Shown here: positions 44,095-51,848 of the stretch, piece after piece | How positions within the stretch are numbered: the stretch's first letter is position 1 | Layout of the letters: every line of letters begins with the position of its first letter | From: DATLZU01 sp051293835 | Lineage (GTDB): Bacteria > Nitrospirota > Nitrospiria > Nitrospirales > Nitrospiraceae | Assembly (NCBI GenBank): GCA_051293835.1 | Contig: JBPKMA010000002.1 | Span: 310,001-374,000, forward strand | Length of the DNA stretch: 64,000 nt | Direction of reading: 5' to 3' | Position numbers and translations under genes: made by a program | Notes under the pieces: model-generated | Told to the model about the DNA's origin: nothing | Databases searched by the model: none | What the model saw: only the letters and a program-made list of their open reading frames with translations

Positions 44095-44852
44095 TGACGT
44101 CAGAAGCACGGCCTATGCTGGATAGCGCAGCGTTGGCTGAGCGTGTGAAAACCGGCGACATTCGGGCTGTCTCTCGTCTGATCACCCTGCTGGAGAACGG
44201 CGACCCCACCGGAACGGCGGCGCTTGCCCTGCTCCCCGGCCGAAACCGCGCGGCCGTGATCGGCATCACCGGCTATCCCGGCGCCGGCAAGAGCACGTTG
44301 ATCGACCAACTGGTGCAGGCCTATCGCCTGCAGAAGAAGACGGTCGCGGTACTGGCAGTGGACATCACCAGTCCGCGCAGTGGCGGCGCCATTCTCGGCG
44401 ACCGGATCCGCATGCAGGACCATGCGCTCGATCCGTGCGTCTATATTCGCAGCATGGCCACACGGGGCCGGCACGGCGGCCTGGCGGAGGCGACGCGGGA
44501 CGCCGTGACCGTGCTGGACGCGGCGGGCTACGACGTGATCTTAGTCGAGACGATCGGGGCCGGCCAGGATGACACGGATGTCGCCACGGTCGCTCGGACC
44601 GTCGTGGCCGTAGTGGCACCAGGACTGGGCGATGACGTGCAAGCCATGAAAGCGGGATTGTTGGAGATCGCCGACCTCATCGTGGTGAACAAGGCGGACC
44701 GGGAAGGCGCCGAGTCGACTGTCCGGGATCTGCAGGAGTGGCACCCGCACGTGGTGCGCGTGTCGGCGTTGAAAGGCGACGGCATTCCCGACCTTATCCG
44801 GGCGATCGCCGAACATCAGCGGATTCTCGATCTTCAGGGCAAGGATGCGTAG
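44091..44852 (+). CDS. meaB: Short MeaB/ArgK-type GTPase (mutase chaperone)
   Basis: A G3E GTPase that protects and reloads methylmalonyl-CoA mutase. P-loop GITGYPGAGKSTLID, VDITSPRSGGAILGDRIRM, VETIGAGQDDTD and NKAD are present. At 253 residues it lacks the C-terminal dimerisation arm of MeaB (about 330). It also has VETIGAGQDD where VETVGVGQSE is usual. The ATG at 44091 overlaps the lyase stop (ATGATGA). The encoded mutase subunits are the obvious clients. Confidence 0.88.
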   Translation: MMTSEARPMLDSAALAERVKTGDIRAVSRLITLLENGDPTGTAALALLPGRNRAAVIGITGYPGAGKSTLIDQLVQAYRLQKKTVAVLAVDITSPRSGGAILGDRIRMQDHALDPCVYIRSMATRGRHGGLAEATRDAVTVLDAAGYDVILVETIGAGQDDTDVATVARTVVAVVAPGLGDDVQAMKAGLLEIADLIVVNKADREGAESTVRDLQEWHPHVVRVSALKGDGIPDLIRAIAEHQRILDLQGKDA

Positions 44853-44966
44853 CCTCGAGATGGGAGATCAAGAAATTCCAGTGGGTTGAAGACTCCATCC
44901 GCTCGTATCGGTTACGCGACCGAAAACGAGCGAGCGGCTCACACGAAGCTTGGGAGGGAGGATGCC

Positions 44967-45341
44967 ATGGCAGGGGTGTCACTCTTGATCGCGGTTGCGG
45001 TCGGATTGTTCATGTCGCTCCCGGCCTGCGATTCCGGCAAGCCCACGGGCGGGGCGGAAACAGCGCTCATGTCTCCAGCTGGCTCGGCTGGTCGCGAGGA
45101 CAATGATGAAGGCGTGGGGCATTTCAGACAAGGCCATTGGGACGTGGCGGCCGAATGGTTTCAAAAGGCCATCAAGAAGGACGCCAATCTGGCTGAGGCG
45201 CATTTCAATCTGGCGTTGACCCTCGACAAGATGGGCAAACACGAGGAGGCAACAGCCGAGTTCAAGAAAGCGACAGAACTGGCCCCGACCAATGTCGCCA
45301 TCAAGGACTCGCCGATCCTGAAAAAGCATCTCGGGATGTAA
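44967..45341 (+). CDS. TPR-containing lipoprotein
   Basis: 124 residues. A signal peptide with lipobox LPAC places the acylated Cys at residue 21, and is followed by a Gly/Ser linker. About two TPR units follow (HFRQGHWDVAAEWFQKAIKK and AEAHFNLALTLDKMGKHEEA). It would be a periplasmic scaffold anchored in a membrane. GGGAGGGAGG precedes the ATG at 44967. Its link to the catabolic genes around it is unclear. Confidence 0.85.
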   Translation: MAGVSLLIAVAVGLFMSLPACDSGKPTGGAETALMSPAGSAGREDNDEGVGHFRQGHWDVAAEWFQKAIKKDANLAEAHFNLALTLDKMGKHEEATAEFKKATELAPTNVAIKDSPILKKHLGM

Positions 45342-45397
45342 CAACATTAGTGGGAACGGCCTGGCAAGGAAACAGGCCCAGACAAGGGGAGAAAGGT

Positions 45398-46177
45398 ATG
45401 GCTGAACCAGGCGTGGCTGTGACCGTAGCGGACCGGATCGGACGGATCATCATGAATAACCCGCCCGCCAACGTGCTCACTCGATCGGTGCTCGAACGGC
45501 TGGATCGGCTACTGGGGGAACTGGAGGCGGACAAACGCGTGGCCGCCCTGGTGCTCACTGGCGAAGGTCGTTTCTTTTGTGCCGGAGCGGATATTAAGGA
45601 GTTGGCGCAGGTGAACAGCGCGCATACTGGGTCTGACCTCGCCGGCCGCGGCCAGGCCCTGTTGAACCGCATCGAGCGATTCGACAAACCGATCATCGCG
45701 GCGATCAACGGTCCGTGCCTGGGCGGAGGGCTCGAACTCGCCATGGCCTGCCACATTCGGATCGCCGCGGCCGGCGCCACGCTGGGCTTGCCGGAAATCA
45801 CGTTGGGATTGATTCCGGGATTCGGCGGCACTCAACGTCTGCCCCGCATCATCGGTCCCTCGCGGGCGGCGGAGATGATTCTAACGGGCGAGGCGGTCAC
45901 AGCCGAGCAGGCGCTGGACCTGGGATTGGTGAATCGGATCGTACCGGCGACCGAGGTCGTGAAGGAAGCGACCGCCGTCGCCGCCAAGATCGCTTCGAAG
46001 GGACGCCATGCCGTTCAGGCTGCGCTTCGCGCCATCCGCACCGGGCTCGACAGTCCGATGGCGGAGGGACTCGCCCGCGAGGCTGAATTGTTTGGGGCGC
46101 TATGCGAGACGGCGGACAAGAAGGAAGGCGTGCAAGCGTTCTTGGAGAAACGACCGCCGAAATTCAGCGAGGAGTGA
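45398..46177 (+). CDS. Enoyl-CoA hydratase
   Basis: A crotonase of 259 residues with oxyanion FCAGADIKELAQ and catalytic INGPCLGGGLELAMACHIR and EITLGLIPGFGGTQRLPR. Both catalytic Glu positions appear present. It is the intact close relative of the frameshifted gene at 22406. It could hydrate tiglyl-, methacrylyl- or crotonyl-CoA. GGGGAGAAAGG lies before the ATG at 45398. Confidence 0.93.
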   Translation: MAEPGVAVTVADRIGRIIMNNPPANVLTRSVLERLDRLLGELEADKRVAALVLTGEGRFFCAGADIKELAQVNSAHTGSDLAGRGQALLNRIERFDKPIIAAINGPCLGGGLELAMACHIRIAAAGATLGLPEITLGLIPGFGGTQRLPRIIGPSRAAEMILTGEAVTAEQALDLGLVNRIVPATEVVKEATAVAAKIASKGRHAVQAALRAIRTGLDSPMAEGLAREAELFGALCETADKKEGVQAFLEKRPPKFSEE

Positions 46178-46299
46178 AAGTCGTATTCAAGGTCATGGTC
46201 CCCAGCCGATGGTCAATGGCCGGAACCTGTCCTTTGTGCGGTCGCGACCGCGTCCCACCAGCGATCAATGACCCTCAACCGATGACGTGCTTTTCGTGA
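46174..46299 (+). CDS. Possible 41-residue CxxC microprotein
   Basis: A GTG at 46174 overlaps the hydratase stop (GTGA) with GAGGA just upstream. The frame encodes GTCPLCGRDRVPP and ends MTCFS, giving one CPLC pair plus a third Cys, zinc-knuckle-like. It fills most of the 130-nt gap before prpD. It could be a coupled small protein or chance. Confidence 0.3.
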   Translation: MKVVFKVMVPSRWSMAGTCPLCGRDRVPPAINDPQPMTCFS

Positions 46300-46307
46300 G
46301 ATCGAGC

Positions 46308-47735
46308 ATGCTCGCGGAACGGCTGGCTGACTACGTCCACCGGCTTTCTTACAGGGATTTGCCGCAGGCGGTCGTGCACGAAGCAAAACGTCGCGTGCTT
46401 GATAGTCTGGGCTGCGCGTTCGGCGCATGGCGTGCGGAACCTTGCCGCATCGCCCGCCGATTGGCCGCGTCGGTGAAGGTTTCGGGAGGCTCGACCCTTT
46501 GGGGGACCGATTGCAAGACGACACCCGATTTGGCGACATTCGCCAACGGCGCGATGGTCCGCTATTTGGACTTCAACGATACCTATCTCTCCAAAGAACC
46601 AGCCCATCCTTCTGACAACCTCTCGGCTGTACTGGCGGTCGGCGAAGTCGTCCGTGCATCGGGCAAACAGGTGATCGAAGCGCTGGTTCTGGCCTATGAG
46701 CTGCATTGCCGGTTCTGTGACGCAGCGGCGCTTCGCCCCCGCGGCTGGGACCACGTGACGTACGGCCCGTTCACCGCGGCGGCGGCGGCGGCCAAACTCT
46801 TCGCGCTGCCGGCAGCACGCACGGCGCAGGCGATTAATCTGGCCGGCGTCGCGAATATCGCCTTGCGGCAGACACGGGTCGGAGACCTGTCAATGTGGAA
46901 GGCGTGCGCCTTCTCCAACGCGGCGCGCAACGGCGTGTTCGCGGCGATGCTGGCCCGACAAGGCATGACAGGGCCGGCACCGATCTTCGAGGGCGAGAAA
47001 GGATTCATGAAGTTGGTATCGGGGCCCTTCGAGTTGTCGGTCTTGGGGGGGGAAACACCGGGCAAGGGAGCAGGCTCCGCGCCGGCAGGCCAAGAAGGAG
47101 GCCGGACGCCGTTCAAGATTCTGGATACCTACATCAAGCACTACCCCGTTGAGTATCATGCCCAGACGGCGGTGGAGGCAGCCCTCGCGTTGCGCCAGGA
47201 GCTGCTGGAAATGGAAGGCCCGCGGGCGCTGGCGGATATCGCAGAGGTGGAACTCGGCAGCTACGACATAGCAATCGAAATCATCGGCCGCGATCCAGAG
47301 AAGTGGAGGCCTCGTACGAGAGAGACGGCCGACCATAGTTTTCCTTATTGCGTGGCTGTGGCCTTGCTAGACGGGACTGTGACGCTCGCCTCGTTCGACC
47401 GGAAACGGCTGGACGACCCAGCAGTGCATACCCTGATGCAGAAGATCCGCGTGGTGCCGCAACCGGAGTTCGCCGGCCGCTACCCGGAGTCAATGCCGAC
47501 GCGGGTAACGGTCACGATGGCGTCCGGCAAAAAATACACAAAACAAGTGGACGATCCGCTCGGCCATCCGCGCAACCCGATGTTGGACCACCAGGTCGAG
47601 GAGAAGTTTCTGAGCCTCGCCGCCAAGCCGTTGGGACATGCACGAGCGCAGAAGGTGATCACGCTGATCCGGCAACTCGACCGTGTGAAAGACATCGGCG
47701 TCTTGATGCCTTTGCTCAGAATTCGCGACGCATGA
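46308..47735 (+). CDS. prpD: MmgE/PrpD family 2-methylcitrate dehydratase
   Basis: Dehydrates 2-methylcitrate to 2-methyl-cis-aconitate. It has 475 residues with family features RVLDSLGCAFGAW, VRYLDFNDTYLSKEPAHPSD, the basic SMWKACAFSNAARNGV and PVEYHAQTAVEAAL, plus HSFPYCVAVALLDG. The ATG at 46308 has a GAG-rich site; GTG 46287 is weaker. It is the first gene of a methylcitrate-cycle unit. Confidence 0.92.
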   Translation: MLAERLADYVHRLSYRDLPQAVVHEAKRRVLDSLGCAFGAWRAEPCRIARRLAASVKVSGGSTLWGTDCKTTPDLATFANGAMVRYLDFNDTYLSKEPAHPSDNLSAVLAVGEVVRASGKQVIEALVLAYELHCRFCDAAALRPRGWDHVTYGPFTAAAAAAKLFALPAARTAQAINLAGVANIALRQTRVGDLSMWKACAFSNAARNGVFAAMLARQGMTGPAPIFEGEKGFMKLVSGPFELSVLGGETPGKGAGSAPAGQEGGRTPFKILDTYIKHYPVEYHAQTAVEAALALRQELLEMEGPRALADIAEVELGSYDIAIEIIGRDPEKWRPRTRETADHSFPYCVAVALLDGTVTLASFDRKRLDDPAVHTLMQKIRVVPQPEFAGRYPESMPTRVTVTMASGKKYTKQVDDPLGHPRNPMLDHQVEEKFLSLAAKPLGHARAQKVITLIRQLDRVKDIGVLMPLLRIRDA

Positions 47736-47753
47736 GGCGTGAGGCGTAACAAG

Positions 47754-48644
47754 GTGCACACGAAACCGCAACGGCTCCGCGAATTGGTCGCCAAGCGGAC
47801 CGTCGTGTTGCCCGGCGCGTTCAATGCGCTCACGGCGATCCAGATCGAACGGGCCGGCTTTGATGCGTGCTACGTGTCCGGCGCCGCGCTGGCGGCGGCG
47901 CGGGGCTTGCCGGACCTCGGCTTGCTTTCCATGACGGAAGTGTTGGCCGACGCCGCGACGATCGCCAATGCGGTGACGATCCCGGCCGTGGCCGACGTTG
48001 ACACCGGTTTCGGTCCGCCCTTGTCGGTCATGCGGACAATTCGCGAATTCGAGCAGGCGGGCTTGGCCGGGATTCAGTTGGAAGATCAGGAGATTCCCAA
48101 GAAGTGCGGGCATCTGCCGGGGAAGCGGTTGGTTTCCACGCAGGAAATGGTCGCGAAGGTCCGTGCCGCCGTGGAAGCGCGGCGCGATCCGGACTTTGTA
48201 ATTGTCGCCCGCACTGATGCTCGCGCGGTCGAGGGCCTGGATGCGGCTGTGCAACGAGCGCGTGCCTATGTCGAGGCCGGAGCCGACGCCATCTTCCCGG
48301 AGGCGCTCGAGTCCGCGGATGAATTCCGCCGTTTCGCTGAGCAGATGGCCAAGGCGGGGATCAAGGTTCCGCTGGTCGCCAATATGACCGAGTTCGGCAA
48401 GACCCCGTATCTGAGTGTCGGAGCCTTCGAGGAACTGGGCTATCGCCTCGTGCTGTTTCCCGTCAGCACCCTCCGTGTGGCGACCAAAGCGATCGAGAAC
48501 TTGCTGCGGGAGCTGAAAACGCTCGGTTCCCAGCGGGATTCGTTGAACCGGATGCACACACGACAGCAACTGTACGAATTGCTGCGGTACTCCGAATACG
48601 AACAGCGGGAACGGTTATTCCGGCCTGGTGATCATGAATCCTAA
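47754..48644 (+). CDS. prpB: Methylisocitrate lyase
   Basis: Splits 2-methylisocitrate to succinate and pyruvate. PEP mutase/ICL superfamily, about 296 residues: LPGAFNALTAIQIERAGFDA, DVDTGFGPP, the catalytic loop KKCGHLPGKRLVS, ARTDARAVEG and YRLVLFPVSTLRVA. The GTG at 47754 with GAGG upstream is preferred; GTG 47739 is possible. prpC starts inside its 3' end. Confidence 0.94.
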   Translation: MHTKPQRLRELVAKRTVVLPGAFNALTAIQIERAGFDACYVSGAALAAARGLPDLGLLSMTEVLADAATIANAVTIPAVADVDTGFGPPLSVMRTIREFEQAGLAGIQLEDQEIPKKCGHLPGKRLVSTQEMVAKVRAAVEARRDPDFVIVARTDARAVEGLDAAVQRARAYVEAGADAIFPEALESADEFRRFAEQMAKAGIKVPLVANMTEFGKTPYLSVGAFEELGYRLVLFPVSTLRVATKAIENLLRELKTLGSQRDSLNRMHTRQQLYELLRYSEYEQRERLFRPGDHES

Positions 48645-49806
48645 AGCTGACGACTCGCAACCTGCTCCCCCGCTCACGCCGTACAGTCCCGGCCTCGAAG
48701 GCGTGTTGGCCGGCGAGACGGCCCTTTGCCAAGTGGACGAAGAGGGCTTGGGACTGCGCTATCGCGGCTACGCGATTGGGGACCTGGCGGAACAGGCGAC
48801 TTTCGAAGAAGTCGCCTACCTCCTCCTCTTCGGCAAGCTGCCGACCCGCAAGGAACTGGACGACTTTGCTGGCCGGTTGCACAGCCAGTGGGCACTGCCC
48901 GGCCCGGTGGAAGCCTTTATCGGCGTGGCGCCCCGCGAAGCCCATCCGATGGACCTGCTGCGCACCGGCGTGTCATTGCTCGGCATAACGGATCCCGATG
49001 CCGCCGACTGCTCGCACGAGGCGAACGTCCGCAAGTCCGTTCGGTTGCTGGCCCAGATTCCGGTTCTGATCGCCACCGCCTACCGCCTTGCGCATGGTAA
49101 GCGGCAGGTTTGGCCTCGCGCCGACCTGCGTTTCGCTGAGAATCTGCTTTATCTCCTGACCGACCATCAGGGCGACAGTGGGGCCCAGGCCATGGCCCGG
49201 GCGCTGGACGTCTCGCTCATTCTCTACGCGGAGCACGAGTTCAACGCCTCGACGTTCGCCGCACGTGTCACGGCCTCCACCATGACCGACCTGCACTCGG
49301 CGATCACGTCGGCGATCGGGACGCTTAAAGGCCCGCTCCACGGTGGCGCGAACGAAGCCGTCGCGGCTATGTTGCTGGACATCAAAACTCGCGACCGGGC
49401 CGAGCGCTGGGTGCGGGACGCGCTGGCGGCCAAGCGGCGGGTGATGGGCTTCGGACATCGGGTGTTGAAAAAGGGCGATCCGCGCTCGGCGATCATCCAG
49501 CGACACGCCGAAGCGCTCAGCCACGCGTGCGGCGACCTGCGCTGGTACGAGATCGCGACGATCGTCGACCGGACCATGCAGCAGGAGAAGGGCCTGTACC
49601 CAAATCTGGACTTCTATACCGCCGTCGTTTACCTCCTGATGGAGATTCCCCGCAACCTTTACACGCCGGTGTTCGTCTGCTCACGCATCACCGGCTGGTG
49701 CGCCCATGTGATCGAACAGCAGGACCACAACCGGCTGATCCGTCCCCGCGCGCTCTATACGGGGCCGCCACCGCGAGCCTATGTCCCGATCGACGAACGG
49801 ACTTGA
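48634..49806 (+). CDS. prpC: 2-Methylcitrate/citrate synthase
   Basis: Condenses propionyl-CoA (or acetyl-CoA) with oxaloacetate. 390 residues with the citrate synthase active site: His in GPLHGGANEAV, His in MGFGHRVLKKGDPR and Asp in YPNLDFYTAVVY. Position after prpD and prpB favours methylcitrate synthase. Its start overlaps the end of prpB and its end overlaps the synthetase gene by 26 nt, so the unit is tightly coupled. Confidence 0.93.
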   Translation: MNPKADDSQPAPPLTPYSPGLEGVLAGETALCQVDEEGLGLRYRGYAIGDLAEQATFEEVAYLLLFGKLPTRKELDDFAGRLHSQWALPGPVEAFIGVAPREAHPMDLLRTGVSLLGITDPDAADCSHEANVRKSVRLLAQIPVLIATAYRLAHGKRQVWPRADLRFAENLLYLLTDHQGDSGAQAMARALDVSLILYAEHEFNASTFAARVTASTMTDLHSAITSAIGTLKGPLHGGANEAVAAMLLDIKTRDRAERWVRDALAAKRRVMGFGHRVLKKGDPRSAIIQRHAEALSHACGDLRWYEIATIVDRTMQQEKGLYPNLDFYTAVVYLLMEIPRNLYTPVFVCSRITGWCAHVIEQQDHNRLIRPRALYTGPPPRAYVPIDERT

Positions 49807-51751
49807 CCAGCCCCCGCCAATTCTCTGGCGTCCCACGGCGGAGTATGTCCGGCGAAGCCGTCTTTCCCGCTTCATGCGACAGCACCGGATCTCCGATTAT
49901 CCTTCCCTGCACCAGCGATCAATCTCCGAGATCGAATGGTTCGCGGAGGCGGCGATCCAGGAGTTGGGAATCGAGTGGGCTCGCCCTTACTCACAGGTGC
50001 TGGACTTGACGAACGGAATCCAGTGGCCTCGGTGGTTCGTGGGAGGACGCCTGAATGTGACGCACAACTGCGTGGACAAACACCGCACCGGCCCGCGGGC
50101 CGACGCGGCGGCGATCCGCTGGGAAGGCGAAGATGGAACGCAGCGCTCCCTCACCTACCGCCAACTGGCGGACGAAATTTCCCGCGCCGCGGCGATCCTT
50201 CGACGCCTCGGGGTGGGCCGTGGCGATCGCGTGGCGGTCTTCTTGCCAATGGTGCCCGAAGCGGCCATCGTCACGCTGGCCTGCTCCAAGATCGGCGCCA
50301 TCTATACGCCGATTTTTTCCGGCTTTGCGGCGGAGGCCGTGGCAACGCGGGTGCAGGACTGCGAGGCGAAACTCCTGGTCACAGCCGACGGCTTTTCCCG
50401 CCGCGGCGGGCTGGTCAGGCTGAAACACGTCGCGGACGAGGCGGCGTCGCGTTGCCCCACGGTGCAGCACCTGCTGGTCGTGCGGCGGGCCGCCTGTCCA
50501 GTTGCCTGGCAGGCCGGGCGCGACGTGTGGTGGCACGAGCCGACTCCTGGCGAGCGCGAAGCACCGATAACCGAGGAGATGGAAGCCGACGCCCCGTTCA
50601 TGATCCTCTACACCTCGGGCACTACCGGACGGCCCAAGGGCACCGTGCACGTCCACAGCGGCTTTCCGATCAAGGCCGCGCAGGACTTGGCTTTTCATTT
50701 CGACTTGCAACCCGACGATACGCTGTTCTGGTTCACCGATCTGGGCTGGATGATGGGGCCGTGGGAGATTTTGGGCGCGCTCTCGTTGGGGGCGACGTGC
50801 CTGCTTTACGAGGGCGCTCCGGACTGGCCTCATCCGGGACGGCTGTGGGAACTGGTGGACCGTCACCGCGTGACGATTCTGGGCCTCTCCCCCACCGTAA
50901 TCCGCGCGCTCATGAAACATGGCGACGCTCCAGTCCGTGAGCACGCTCTCGACTCGCTGCGCGTGCTGGGTTCGACCGGGGAGCCGTGGACCCCGGATGC
51001 CTACCATTGGTACTTTCAGCAGGTGGGCCGGGGGCGGTGCCCGATCATCAACTATTCAGGCGGCACCGAAGTCTCCGGCGGGATCGTGGGCGGGACGGTC
51101 CTGCAGCCCTGTAAGCCCTGCGCCTTTACCGGCCCTTGTCTGGGCATGGCCGCGGAGATCTTTGACACCGACGGACGGCCCGTGCGCGGGCAGGTTGGAG
51201 AGTTGGTAATCACCAAGCCCTGGGTCGGGATGACCCAGGGCTTCTGGCGCGATCCGCAACGCTACCTGGACACTTACTGGTCCCGGTGGCCGCAGGTGTG
51301 GGTACACGGTGACTGGGCCGCCACCGATGAAGACGGATTCTGGTACATCTTGGGCCGCTCGGACGACACGATCAAGATCGCCGGGAAACGCCTGGGGCCA
51401 GCCGAAGTGGAGGCGATTCTCACCAGTCACCCGGCGGTCAGCGAAGCCGCCGCGGTCGGCGTCCCCCATCCGGTGAAAGGGGAAGCTTTAGTGTGTTGCG
51501 TGGTGCTGCGCCCAGGATGGAACGCGAGCGAGGCACTCTCCGAGGAGTTGGCAAGTCTGGTGGGGGAACAGCTGGGGAAGCCCCTCAAGCCCACCGCAGT
51601 CTACGCAGTGCCGGACCTGCCGAAAACCCGGAATGCTAAAATTCTGCGCCGCGTGATCCGGTCGATGCTGCTTGGTCAGGACCCGGGCGATCTCTCCAGC
51701 CTGGAGAACCCGCAGGCGGTATCGGCTATCCGAGAGATTCGCTCCCCTTAA
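49781..51751 (+). CDS. Acetyl/propionyl-CoA synthetase family enzyme
   Basis: AMP-forming acyl-CoA synthetase of 656 residues with YTSGTTGRPKG, FWFTDLGWMMGPW, the hinge GRSDDTIKIAGKRLGPAEVE and the catalytic-lysine motif KTRNAKILRR. The long N-terminal Acs domain (VGGRLNVTHNCVDKH) marks the Acs/PrpE group. At the end of a methylcitrate unit, propionate activation (PrpE role) is the best guess. It starts 26 nt inside prpC. Confidence 0.9.
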   Translation: MSRSTNGLDQPPPILWRPTAEYVRRSRLSRFMRQHRISDYPSLHQRSISEIEWFAEAAIQELGIEWARPYSQVLDLTNGIQWPRWFVGGRLNVTHNCVDKHRTGPRADAAAIRWEGEDGTQRSLTYRQLADEISRAAAILRRLGVGRGDRVAVFLPMVPEAAIVTLACSKIGAIYTPIFSGFAAEAVATRVQDCEAKLLVTADGFSRRGGLVRLKHVADEAASRCPTVQHLLVVRRAACPVAWQAGRDVWWHEPTPGEREAPITEEMEADAPFMILYTSGTTGRPKGTVHVHSGFPIKAAQDLAFHFDLQPDDTLFWFTDLGWMMGPWEILGALSLGATCLLYEGAPDWPHPGRLWELVDRHRVTILGLSPTVIRALMKHGDAPVREHALDSLRVLGSTGEPWTPDAYHWYFQQVGRGRCPIINYSGGTEVSGGIVGGTVLQPCKPCAFTGPCLGMAAEIFDTDGRPVRGQVGELVITKPWVGMTQGFWRDPQRYLDTYWSRWPQVWVHGDWAATDEDGFWYILGRSDDTIKIAGKRLGPAEVEAILTSHPAVSEAAAVGVPHPVKGEALVCCVVLRPGWNASEALSEELASLVGEQLGKPLKPTAVYAVPDLPKTRNAKILRRVIRSMLLGQDPGDLSSLENPQAVSAIREIRSP

Positions 51752-51848
51752 TCCGTCGAAGCCGAATTGAAGCCCCTGGTCCTTGCCTCGTGCCCCCTGC
51801 CCAGCTCTGTTCCTCACGACAGGCGAACCGAAGGTTGATCCGGACCGG

